Positions 1-7,902 of a DNA stretch of 64,000 nucleotides are shown here, one piece after another. The stretch spans positions 496,001 through 560,000 of the forward strand of contig NZ_JACA01000001.1 of assembly GCF_000520995.1 (NCBI RefSeq). The letters are read 5' to 3'. The DNA comes from Aquimarina macrocephali JAMB N27 (GTDB lineage Bacteria > Bacteroidota > Bacteroidia > Flavobacteriales > Flavobacteriaceae). Position 1 is the first letter of the stretch. Every line of letters begins with the position of its first letter. The notes beneath the pieces are model-generated. The model was not told where the DNA came from, did no database searches, and saw nothing but the letters and a program-made list of their open reading frames with translations. The position numbers and the translations under genes were made by a program.

Positions 1-140
1 GATTGTCCCAAAATATGGCTGTGCTCTAAATGATCCCAAGCCTTGGGTAAATCGTTATTGGATAATGCTGTTTTATAAAGCGACAATTCTTTATCATATT
101 CAATTTTAAGCTTTGACGGCATTGTTATATTAAACTTCAT
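1..140 (-). CDS. DUF3703-like protein, 3' end cut by window edge
   Basis: The minus strand from the ATG at 138-140 reads MKFNITMPSKLKIEYDKELS and continues with ...AWDHLEHSHILGQ up to the window edge, so only about 46 residues are visible. The pattern of a short helical start, a Lys/Glu-rich stretch and W-x-HLE-x-SHILGQ resembles DUF3703 proteins, which are often found beside heavy-metal efflux genes. No function is known for that family. It follows the Fur-family gene by about 55 nt on the same strand and could be the last gene of the efflux operon. A second possible start (MPSKLK) lies six codons downstream. The family name is from memory of the motif. Confidence 0.55.
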   Translation of the reverse strand, partial: MKFNITMPSKLKIEYDKELSLYKTALSNNDLPKAWDHLEHSHILGQ

Positions 141-195
141 ACGGTTATTTCTTTTGTACAAAAATATGTATAGTAGCCATGCAACAGAAGTGCAT

Positions 196-612
196 TTATT
201 GACCACTACAATGCTCACATATACCTTTTACTACCAAATTCATATCTTCGGCTACATATCCATCTGGTAAATTGATTTGAGGAATTTTATGTTCTGTAAG
301 ACATATCGTTTCTCTACAATTATTACAATGAAAATGTAAATGCAAATCTCTATCAATATCACAATTACAACCAGCTTCGCAAAGCGCATATTTTATAGTG
401 CCCGTTCCATCATCTATCTGGTGTACAATCCCTTTTTCTTCAAATGTCTTTAAGGTTCTATACAGTGTTGTTCTATCTGCTTTTGCAAAAGCATTTTCAA
501 TATCTCCAAGTGTTTTAGCTACATTACTCTGGGTCATATATTTATAGACCAGCATTCGCATCGCTGTTGGACGCACTTTCTTTGATTCTAAAAAAACTTC
601 AATGGTGTTCAT
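196..612 (-). CDS. Fur-family transcriptional regulator of the metal efflux operon
   Basis: A 138-residue protein of normal Fur-family length. Residues 1-80 form the winged helix (VRPTAMRMLVYKYM, then the recognition region ADRTTLYRTLKTFEEKGIVHQI). The C-terminal dimer/metal domain has the HLHFHCNNC motif near residue 95 and a second CEHC pair near the end, a typical structural zinc site. CEAGCNCD adds more cysteines around residue 80. It begins 2 nt after the stop of the CusB-like gene, so it is almost certainly co-transcribed with the pump. Likely role: metal-responsive repressor of this operon. Zn (Zur-like) versus another metal cannot be told from sequence. A dyad that could be its operator lies at 6665-6679. 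Confidence 0.88.
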   Translation of the reverse strand: MNTIEVFLESKKVRPTAMRMLVYKYMTQSNVAKTLGDIENAFAKADRTTLYRTLKTFEEKGIVHQIDDGTGTIKYALCEAGCNCDIDRDLHLHFHCNNCRETICLTEHKIPQINLPDGYVAEDMNLVVKGICEHCSGQ

Positions 613-614
613 TG

Positions 615-1808
615 CTAATGCCCGTGACCGTGACCTCCTTCTTCACTGTTTTTTGCCTTCCCCAATATGGTAAAAGCATCTTTTATTACTAATCGAGTAG
701 TACTAATGTCTTTATTTTTATCCTCTAATGTAATCGCTACAAATCCTTCTTCTTCGGTTCCTTTGGTAATAGGTATCATTTCAAAATCCGTAACTATTGC
801 TTCTCCCTCACTTCTTTTCTCACCTGCTGCAAAAACATAATGGTTTCCATCAAAACGCACTATGGCTTCCTCTGGAACAGCATAAGCTTCGTGAGCATCA
901 ACTTCAATTTTTGCGTTTACAAACATTCCCGGAAGCAACTCCTGGTTTTTCTCTTTTAAATGCCCATGAATAGTTATAGATCTATCATCACTAACATTGT
1001 TACCTATTAAGAAAATCTCTGCTTCCATCCATTTATCAGGTTCATTTGCTAAACGAAAACGAATACGTTGCTCATTTTTTATTAATGGGATATCATCTTC
1101 ATATACTTTGAGCTCGACATGCAAATCTTCAGCATTGGTAATATCCATTAATACATCTTCTGAACCAAAATATTTTCCGGTATTTACATATACTTCTCTC
1201 ACTACTCCATTAATAGGAGAATACACATTTACTATAGAAGATACTCTTCCGTTAGTTACATTAGAAGGGTTGATTCCTACCATTTTTAATTTACTTTCTA
1301 AAGCTTGAATATTTGCTTTATTAATCAAGTAATCGCTTTTTGCTTTTTGAAATACTTTTGTCGAAGAGACACTTTCTTTATTTAATGTTTCCTGACGTTC
1401 ATAATCTGCTTTCAGATATTCATTTTTTGCAACTGCTTCCAGATAATCTCTTTGAAATTCTATAAAATCAGGATTCTCTACTCGAGCTACAAGTTGTCCT
1501 TTTTTTAATCGTGTCCCGGGAAGCATATCGGTAAATTTCAAAAACCCACCATAAGGAACTGTAATAGAAAGGTTACTTTGAGGAGGAACATCGATCATTC
1601 CGTTTACACTTAACTCATTTCCTATTTTACGCTTCTGGGCTTTACCTATTTCTATTTGAGTTTGCTTCATTTGTTCATCTGTCAACTCGATATGATTTTC
1701 GTTAGCTTCTTCATGTTTTTCTTCAGAAGTTACTGCAGGTTTATTAGCACACCCTAAGATAAGCAGAAGTACGAATATGGCTATTAATTTATATATGTTT
1801 GTTTTCAT
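615..1808 (-). CDS. RND efflux periplasmic adaptor (CusB/CzcB-like lipoprotein)
   Basis: A 397-residue membrane-fusion protein for a heavy-metal RND pump. It begins with a lipoprotein signal (hydrophobic segment, then LILGC near residue 20). The barrel-sandwich segment around residues 75-110 has the typical VPYGGFL...GTRLKKGQLVARV wording. A coiled-coil hairpin follows (about 115-180), then the second lipoyl half (YSPINGVVREVYVNTGKY) and beta-barrel parts. The C-terminus ends in a His-rich GGHGHGH tail that may bind metal. It begins 2 nt after the pump gene's stop. It would link the inner-membrane pump to the fused TolC part in the periplasm. Confidence 0.92.
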   Translation of the reverse strand: MKTNIYKLIAIFVLLLILGCANKPAVTSEEKHEEANENHIELTDEQMKQTQIEIGKAQKRKIGNELSVNGMIDVPPQSNLSITVPYGGFLKFTDMLPGTRLKKGQLVARVENPDFIEFQRDYLEAVAKNEYLKADYERQETLNKESVSSTKVFQKAKSDYLINKANIQALESKLKMVGINPSNVTNGRVSSIVNVYSPINGVVREVYVNTGKYFGSEDVLMDITNAEDLHVELKVYEDDIPLIKNEQRIRFRLANEPDKWMEAEIFLIGNNVSDDRSITIHGHLKEKNQELLPGMFVNAKIEVDAHEAYAVPEEAIVRFDGNHYVFAAGEKRSEGEAIVTDFEMIPITKGTEEEGFVAITLEDKNKDISTTRLVIKDAFTILGKAKNSEEGGHGHGH

Positions 1809-1810
1809 TT

Positions 1811-4800
1811 TTATTGAATTGCGTTTATACTTTCAATTTCGATAAGAGTTTGATTGTAAGCGTTTATGAATTCTAAATATTTGGTTTGAATTTCTAGTGC
1901 CCGATTGAGTCCTTGTACATATTCTATATATCCAATAGCTCCTTCTGTAAAACCTCGCTGAGATTGTTTTAATAACAGTTCGGATTGTGAAAGCGCATTT
2001 TTCTCATAATATAACAAGTTCTTTTGGTTTTTTTCTAGTCGCCCCAAAAGCAAATTTAATTGAGTGGTGACTTCATTTTCAATCACATCCAACTGCGCCT
2101 GACTTTCTTTTTGACGGATTTTGGCAGCTTTTATTTTTGCTGTATGTGGTTTGCTCCAAATTGGAATCGCCAGACCTAACTTTACCCCGGTAAATCTGTT
2201 TCCAGAATCAAAAATCACATCGGATCCATTTACTGTTTGTCCCGGGCCATTAAAAGATTGATTAAAATACCCTAATGTGATATCAGGAAGCATTTTTGAC
2301 ACCTCCACCGATTTCTTAATATCGGCAATAGTTATTTGTTCTTTGTAAAAAGATAGTACAGGATTTTTCTCTACAGCTGTAGTATTTTGATCTACTGGCA
2401 GCAAATTTGATTTTACTTTTAAATCTCCTACATCAATATCAACTTTGTTTTCAGAATTTACCAATTTTTGCATAAGCAATTGATATCCCCTTATAGTTGC
2501 ATTATTCTCCTGTATTTTAATCTGTAAATCTGCAACTTCTGCATTGGCTGTTGCTTGTTCTAATGCATTACTTTCTCCTGTTTTAAATCGCAGGTTTGCA
2601 GCATAGACAAATCGCTGATAAATACTATCTTGTTTTTGAAGCAATTGTTGTTTACTCTTTAGAAACCACAATTGATAATACGTTGCTTTTAATTGCTTTA
2701 TCACCTTGTTTTGAACCACTTCCTCGTTCAATTCACTGGATTTTATCGTTGCTTTAGCCAACTTATTCTGGTTGGTGTAAAGCGTAGGAAAGGCAAATTT
2801 TTGGCTGATACTAAACCTAGTATCATTGTCAAAATCGCTATTCATTTGCCCATATTCTAGGTAAAAATCAGTTTTGGGTAGGTTAAAACTAGTTCCTTTT
2901 ATAGCATGTTCCTTCTCGGTTTGAAATGCAGCAACTTTTAGATTTGGATTATTTCTTAAAGCTGCGTCCATAACTTCTTCCAAATTTTGATATATGGTTT
3001 TTGCTTCACTAGTCTGAGCATTTATGCTAGTCATATTTCCTGCTACTCCAAGAAGTACTACTAGTAAAAGCATTGCTTTTTTTGGTTTCATTTGTACTCT
3101 TTTTTCAAAATAATAATAAAGAATAGGCAACACCACAAGGGTTAAAAAAGTAGCGGTAATCAATCCTCCTATGACTACTGTTGCAAGAGGTCGTTGTACC
3201 TCTGCTCCCGAGGTTTGAGAAATTGCCATTGGTAAAAACCCTAATGAAGCAACAGTTGCAGTCATAATTACCGGTCGTAATCGAGTTTTGGTTCCTTTAT
3301 AAATTCGTTCAAAAATATCGGTAATACCTTCTTTTTTTAATCTATTAAATTCTGCAATAAGTACAATTCCGTTTAATACTGCTACACCAAATAAGGCTAT
3401 AAAACCAACACCTGCAGAAATACTAAATGGCAAATCCCGAAGCCAAAGAGCAAAGACACCTCCTATAGCAGAAAGGGGAATCGCTGTAAATATTAAGACT
3501 CCTTGTTTTAAAGAACCAAAAGTAAAATACAATAGAATGAAAATAAGCAATAATGCTAAAGGAACTGCTATCCCAAGGCGTTGCTTAGCTTTGACCAGGT
3601 TTTCAAATTGACCTCCATAAGCAACGGTATATCCCGATGCAAAATTTATCTGATTGTCAATTTTAGTACTAATTTCTTCTACAACACTCTGGACATCTCG
3701 ATCCCGAACATTGAAAGCAATGATAATACGTCGTCTTGTATTATCCCGTTGTATTTGATAAGGGCCATCCTTGATAGATACTGTTGCCAGTTGTTGTAAT
3801 GGAATCTGTTCTCCTTTGTGTCCATTAATATAAAGATTCTGCACATCTGCAAGACTGGTTCTGTTACTATTATCCAAACGCACTACTAAATCAAAACGTT
3901 TTTCTCCTTCATAGACCAATCCTGTAGATGCCCCTGCAAAAGCTGCCTGAATTGTATTGTTAACTGTTTTAATATCCAAACCATACTTTGCTAATTGAGC
4001 TCTATTGTAATCTATTACAATTTGTGGTACTCCTGTTACTTCCTCAACATAAACATCGACTGCACCTTTGACTTTTCTGGCAATTTTACCAATTTGATTG
4101 GCATAAGAAGAAAGTCGGGCTAAATCCTCTCCATAAATTTTTATGGCCACATCCTGGCGCACCCCTGTCATTAATTCATTAAATCGCATCTGTATAGGTT
4201 GTTGAAAACCAAAAGCCACTCCTGGTATCACTTCTAAAGCTTCTGCCATTTTATTAGCCAATTCTGAACGATTGGAAGCAGATACCCATTTTGATTTATC
4301 TTTAAGAATAATCATCATGTCTGCAGCTTCTACGGGCATAGGATCGGTAGGTATTTCTCCCGAACCTATTTTTGAAACTACTTGTAATACTTCTGGAAAT
4401 TGATCGAGTACTATTTTCTCTGCTTTGGTTGTGGCTTTTATTGTATTAGAAAGAGAACTTCCTGTAAGTACCCTGGTTTCTACTGCAAAATCTCCTTCTT
4501 CTAGTGTTGGAATAAACTCTCCTCCAAGGTTATTAAATACCAGATATGCTATTATAAAAAGTCCTGATGTAATTGCCAGAATAAATATTCTGCTACGCAT
4601 TGACCATTTGATTATAGGCTCATATAGCTTATAGAAGAAATTCATGATTTTATCAGAAATATTTTCTTTATGGGTTCCTTTTTTGCTCAATACCAATGCA
4701 GACATCATAGGAACATAAGTGAGCGATAATATGAAAGCTCCCAGGATAGCAAAACCAACTGTCTGTGCCATTGGACCAAACATTTTTCCTTCTGTTCCTA

Positions 4801-6199
4801 CCAAGGCTAAAATGGGTAAATACACAATAAGAATAATGATTTCACCGAAAGCAGCAGAATTTCTGATTTTACTTGCTGATTTACAAACTTCTTCATCCAT
4901 CTCTTTCTGTGTCAACCTCTTGTTAAGTTTTAGGGCTCCAAGATGAAACAAGGTGGCTTCTACAATAATTACTGCTCCATCTACTATCAAGCCGAAATCA
5001 ATAGCTCCAAGGCTCATTAGATTTGCAGAAACATCAAAAAGATGCATCATACTAAAAGCAAACAAAAGTGATAATGGTATTACCGATGCTGTAATAAGTC
5101 CTGCACGCCAATTCCCTAGTAATATTAGTAGGATAAAAATGACAATCAATGCACCTTCTATGAGATTAGTGGTCACTGTACCAATTGCATTATTTACTAA
5201 TTTAGTCCGATCTAAGAAAGGTTCGATCATTACTCCTTCTGGAAGTGTTTTGGTAATAGATGTTATTTTATCTTTTACATTTTTAATTACCTCTGCAGAA
5301 TTTGCTCCTTTAAGCATCATTACAATAGCACTTACTACTTCTCCCTCTCCATTGCGAGTAGAAGCACCATAACGAATGGCTTTTCCGGTTTGCACCTTAG
5401 CTACATCACTAATTAGAACTGGTATCCCATCGGATGTTTGTTTAATGAGAATATTTTTTATATCCTCTATAGTTCCGATTAATCCTTCACTTCGTATAAA
5501 TAAGGCTTTATCATTCTTTTCTATATAAGCACCTCCTGTATTTTGATTATTAGTTTCTAATGCATTAAATATTTCTGAAATTGATATATTCATTGCATTT
5601 AATCGTTCGGGTCGTATGGCAATTTCATATTGTTTCAGATACCCTCCAAAACTACTTACATCTGCTACTCCTGGTGTACCTAATAGTTGACGTTTTATAA
5701 TCCAATCCTGAATAGTTCTTAACTCTGTTGCATCATATTGGTCTTCATAACCTGATTTTGTAGTAATGACATATTGGTAAATTTCTCCCAGACCAGTGGT
5801 CAAAGGAGCTATACCAGGTTTTCCTATATTTTCAGGAATTTGGGATTGTGCTTCGACAAGGCGTTCGCTAACTTGTTGTCTTGCCCAATACACGTCTACG
5901 TTTTCTTCAAAAACAATGGTTACTACTGATAATCCAAAACGTGAAAACGAGCGTATTTCCTCAATTTCGGGAATGGTAGCCATTGTAATTTCTACGGGAA
6001 AAGTGATTAGCCGCTCTATTTCTGGTGATGCCAATGTTGGAGAAGAGGTAATCACCTGTACTTGATTATTTGTAATATCGGGAACAGCATCCACTGGCAG
6101 CTGTTTTAATGAATATATTCCCAAAATAATCAATGCCAATGTTAGTAATCCAATAATCAATTTATGAGTTATGGAATACCTAATTATTTTATTAAGCAT
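1811..6199 (-). CDS. CusA/CzcA-type heavy-metal RND pump fused to a TolC-like outer-membrane channel
   Basis: A 1462-residue fusion. Residues 1 to about 1035 are a full CusA/CzcA proton-driven pump: TM1 with LPVDAVPDITNNQVQV, the large periplasmic loops, and the mid-protein TM block with SLGAIDFGLIVDGAVIIVEA, the heavy-metal RND signature with its acidic residues. A short linker then leads into a second signal-like segment (KAMLLLVVLLGVAGNMTSINAQ, about 1040-1062) and a roughly 400-residue TolC/CzcC domain with two coiled-coil repeats to the C-terminus. Such fusions are familiar in Bacteroidota, but how the channel reaches the outer membrane is not obvious; cleavage at the internal signal is plausible. 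Probable substrates are Cu/Ag or Zn/Co/Cd. Confidence 0.92.
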   Translation of the reverse strand: MLNKIIRYSITHKLIIGLLTLALIILGIYSLKQLPVDAVPDITNNQVQVITSSPTLASPEIERLITFPVEITMATIPEIEEIRSFSRFGLSVVTIVFEENVDVYWARQQVSERLVEAQSQIPENIGKPGIAPLTTGLGEIYQYVITTKSGYEDQYDATELRTIQDWIIKRQLLGTPGVADVSSFGGYLKQYEIAIRPERLNAMNISISEIFNALETNNQNTGGAYIEKNDKALFIRSEGLIGTIEDIKNILIKQTSDGIPVLISDVAKVQTGKAIRYGASTRNGEGEVVSAIVMMLKGANSAEVIKNVKDKITSITKTLPEGVMIEPFLDRTKLVNNAIGTVTTNLIEGALIVIFILLILLGNWRAGLITASVIPLSLLFAFSMMHLFDVSANLMSLGAIDFGLIVDGAVIIVEATLFHLGALKLNKRLTQKEMDEEVCKSASKIRNSAAFGEIIILIVYLPILALVGTEGKMFGPMAQTVGFAILGAFILSLTYVPMMSALVLSKKGTHKENISDKIMNFFYKLYEPIIKWSMRSRIFILAITSGLFIIAYLVFNNLGGEFIPTLEEGDFAVETRVLTGSSLSNTIKATTKAEKIVLDQFPEVLQVVSKIGSGEIPTDPMPVEAADMMIILKDKSKWVSASNRSELANKMAEALEVIPGVAFGFQQPIQMRFNELMTGVRQDVAIKIYGEDLARLSSYANQIGKIARKVKGAVDVYVEEVTGVPQIVIDYNRAQLAKYGLDIKTVNNTIQAAFAGASTGLVYEGEKRFDLVVRLDNSNRTSLADVQNLYINGHKGEQIPLQQLATVSIKDGPYQIQRDNTRRRIIIAFNVRDRDVQSVVEEISTKIDNQINFASGYTVAYGGQFENLVKAKQRLGIAVPLALLLIFILLYFTFGSLKQGVLIFTAIPLSAIGGVFALWLRDLPFSISAGVGFIALFGVAVLNGIVLIAEFNRLKKEGITDIFERIYKGTKTRLRPVIMTATVASLGFLPMAISQTSGAEVQRPLATVVIGGLITATFLTLVVLPILYYYFEKRVQMKPKKAMLLLVVLLGVAGNMTSINAQTSEAKTIYQNLEEVMDAALRNNPNLKVAAFQTEKEHAIKGTSFNLPKTDFYLEYGQMNSDFDNDTRFSISQKFAFPTLYTNQNKLAKATIKSSELNEEVVQNKVIKQLKATYYQLWFLKSKQQLLQKQDSIYQRFVYAANLRFKTGESNALEQATANAEVADLQIKIQENNATIRGYQLLMQKLVNSENKVDIDVGDLKVKSNLLPVDQNTTAVEKNPVLSFYKEQITIADIKKSVEVSKMLPDITLGYFNQSFNGPGQTVNGSDVIFDSGNRFTGVKLGLAIPIWSKPHTAKIKAAKIRQKESQAQLDVIENEVTTQLNLLLGRLEKNQKNLLYYEKNALSQSELLLKQSQRGFTEGAIGYIEYVQGLNRALEIQTKYLEFINAYNQTLIEIESINAIQ

Positions 6200-6325
6200 A
6201 TAATATTTTTAATTCAGTTAGACATCTCGATTCAATTCGATTAAACAGAATTTATCGATGTTAAATAACTGTTACTTTCTTTTAAAAAAGATAGCAACAA
6301 GACATAATTATCCTATAAAACTAAA

Positions 6326-6640
6326 TTAAACTTGGGGTGGTTGGAATGGCGTACTAGAGATTTCTTTACCAACACTATCAAAATGGGCAAATAATTCTGT
6401 AGAAATTTCTGGAGATATTAATTGATATGTATCAATACTAAAATCAATAACATGAACGTGGCAACAATGACATTGACAGAAAGGAGAGCATAAATCATTC
6501 TCTATACCATGATCGTGATTTTCACAAGAATCTGCAAAAGCTTCAATTTGAGAATCCTCTGTGATAGGTATACTATCATTACAAGGCATAAAATCGAGTG
6601 CCAGAAAATATATTGATAATATGAATGCTAAAATTTTCAC
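6326..6640 (-). CDS. small secreted Cys/His-rich protein (DUF6660-like)
   Basis: A 104-residue protein with an N-terminal hydrophobic segment (ILAFILSIYFLALDFMPCND) and a dense metal-ligand cluster, CENHDHGIENDLCSPFCQCHCCHVHV, near residues 39-64. The pattern matches the small DUF6660 family, which I recall beside Bacteroidota efflux pumps. It is the first gene of the leftward efflux operon, 126 nt ahead of the pump gene. The start codon is GTG at 6638-6640, only 4 nt after a -7 box, so the message may be almost leaderless. Metal binding or sensing in the periplasm is a fair guess from composition only. Confidence 0.65.
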   Translation of the reverse strand: MKILAFILSIYFLALDFMPCNDSIPITEDSQIEAFADSCENHDHGIENDLCSPFCQCHCCHVHVIDFSIDTYQLISPEISTELFAHFDSVGKEISSTPFQPPQV

Positions 6641-6644
6641 ATTA

Positions 6645-6679
6645 CAAAGATAGTAATATTGTAATGCAATGGTATTGCA
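6645..6679 (-). promoter_or_regulatory. efflux operon promoter with Fur-type palindrome
   Basis: On the minus strand a perfect Bacteroidota -7 box, TATCTTTG, lies at 6652-6645, just before the GTG start of the first efflux gene. A perfect inverted repeat, TGCAAT-N3-ATTGCA, occupies 6665-6679, 12 nt upstream of the box, where a bound repressor would block the promoter. It sits inside a longer imperfect 22-bp dyad. Its size and AT-rich symmetry suit a Fur-family dimer, and such a regulator is encoded in the same operon. Binding itself is inferred. Confidence 0.6.
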
Positions 6680-6802
6680 AAATTATCTAGATTCTAAATG
6701 TTACTAATTATTTTCTTTGGAAGTATGGATATTATTCATAAAAACAAAAAACAACAGGAATTGGGGTACGATTTTTAAGGCTTAATATTCAAAACCAGAT
6801 CA

Positions 6803-6839
6803 AAAAAAGCGACCCCCGGGTTAACTACTCCCAGGGGTC
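6803..6839 (-). terminator. intrinsic terminator
   Basis: Read leftward, GACCCC-t-GGG / CCC-g-GGGGTC forms a stem with one mismatch (6811-6839), followed after GC by seven T. No recognisable gene lies directly upstream before the lipoprotein gene ending at 7286, so it may be a second terminator for that operon. Confidence 0.65.
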
Positions 6840-6908
6840 TAAATTGAAACTTAATTGTATTTAACACAAACTCAACTTATACTAATTATGATAGTTTCAA
6901 TTTTATTG
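6811..6908. repeat. copy A of a duplicated hairpin-plus-leader module
   Basis: About 98 bp made of the GACCCC hairpin, then AATTGAAACTTAATTG, ACACAAACTCAACTTAT and AGTTTCAATT. The same order of elements recurs in copy B (7197-7290). AATTGAAACT and AGTTTCAATT form an inverted pair around the middle part. Copy A has no gene attached, which suggests a duplicated operon end whose gene was lost. The rest of the 645-nt gap 6641-7285 holds no convincing gene; the 73-codon plus-strand frame at 7078-7299 has no supporting features. Confidence 0.6.
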
Positions 6909-7196
6909 TTTGTTAGTCTAGGTTTATGGTATAAAGATACGCCCTATCCTATAAATTTTTTAACATTTTTTTGATGATAATTAACATTTAATGGTATGTT
7001 AATACATTGATAAAATCAATTGTACTAACCCATTAAAAGTCAATTTTCAAGCTACTTTTTTACTTTATGTAATAATTATGATTACTGTATTCCCAGTGTT
7101 TTTTAAACTTTTCCCTAACACTGCAGATTTTTTTATTACTGCAAAATTAATGCCAATTTTGTTTAGTTCACTTTTTTTTAACTTAAATTTAAGTAA

Positions 7197-7290
7197 ACCC
7201 TCGGGTAACTACTCCCGAGGGTATGAATTGAAACTAATTATGAAATTTTACACAAATTCAACTTACATAATTAATCGAGTTTCAATTATT
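7197..7290. repeat. copy B of the duplicated hairpin-plus-leader module
   Basis: It holds a perfect 9-bp hairpin (ACCCTCGGG / CCCGAGGGT, 7197-7222), then GAATTGAAACTAATTATG, ACACAAATTCAACTTA and GAGTTTCAATT. It runs into the stop codon of the lipoprotein gene at 7286. It corresponds element by element to copy A at 6811-6908. Unlike copy A, its minus-strand side lacks a good T tract (TTTACTTAAA), so copy A may supply real termination. Confidence 0.6.
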
Positions 7291-7888
7291 GTACTGTAAT
7301 ATCAAAAATTTGAGTAATGTCTGTATCACCACCTGCATTAGCAATATTACCTCCAACTACTCCATCTGCAGCTTTATTAGGTTGGTGTCTTAATGTTACG
7401 GTCAAGGTCCCGGTTCCTGCATCTGTTGTTGTTACTGTAAATGTTAGTCCAACAGGATTAGTTGTAGTAAAGGATGTTCCGTCTTCTTTTTTATAATCTG
7501 ATTCTTTATCAGTATACGCTGTTGTAATATTTAGTGCAGAACTTGTTGCATAAAAAAACTGATGTTCATCTGCTTCTGCTTCTATTTCTTCGTTAATTAA
7601 TTCGGCAGGGCTCTCAGATTCATTAAGTAATTCTACAGATCCATTATATGTTGTATTGGCAGTTAAATTACCAGAAACCGATACTACCGGTGCTACTGGT
7701 CCATCTGCTCCATCTTCATCTGTAACAATCAAAGTTACGGTTCCGCCTCCACTAACTAAAGATACTGTCATTTTGGTTATTAATTCCTCTTCATTAACTG
7801 GTACAGGATTATCATCGTCACTAGAGCAAGATGCGAATAAAATACCTCCTACGATAAGCATTGACAAAAGTTTACGTGTGTTCATCAT
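7286..7888 (-). CDS. lipoprotein partner of the TonB-dependent receptor
   Basis: A 200-residue protein with a lipoprotein signal ending in FASCSSDDD (Cys at about residue 21), then a Thr/Val-rich all-beta region. It contains VSVSGNLTANTTYNGSVELLNESESP, the acidic EEIEAEADEHQFFY segment, and the ending TLTVTLRHQPNKAADG...TDITQIFDITVQ. This pattern is common in flavobacteria as the gene directly after a TonB receptor, where databases often give it a vague periplasmic-binding-fold label. It starts 14 nt after the receptor's stop. A role as surface partner in substrate capture is inferred; the acidic/His segment could hold a metal. Confidence 0.75.
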   Translation of the reverse strand: MMNTRKLLSMLIVGGILFASCSSDDDNPVPVNEEELITKMTVSLVSGGGTVTLIVTDEDGADGPVAPVVSVSGNLTANTTYNGSVELLNESESPAELINEEIEAEADEHQFFYATSSALNITTAYTDKESDYKKEDGTSFTTTNPVGLTFTVTTTDAGTGTLTVTLRHQPNKAADGVVGGNIANAGGDTDITQIFDITVQ

Positions 7889-7902
7889 TTCTAAAATTTA
7901 AT

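Noticed and set aside
7078-7299. 73-codon plus-strand frame in the 7 kb gap
   Set aside because: Low-complexity hydrophobic translation, overlaps repeat copy B and the end of the lipoprotein gene, and has no promoter or family likeness.
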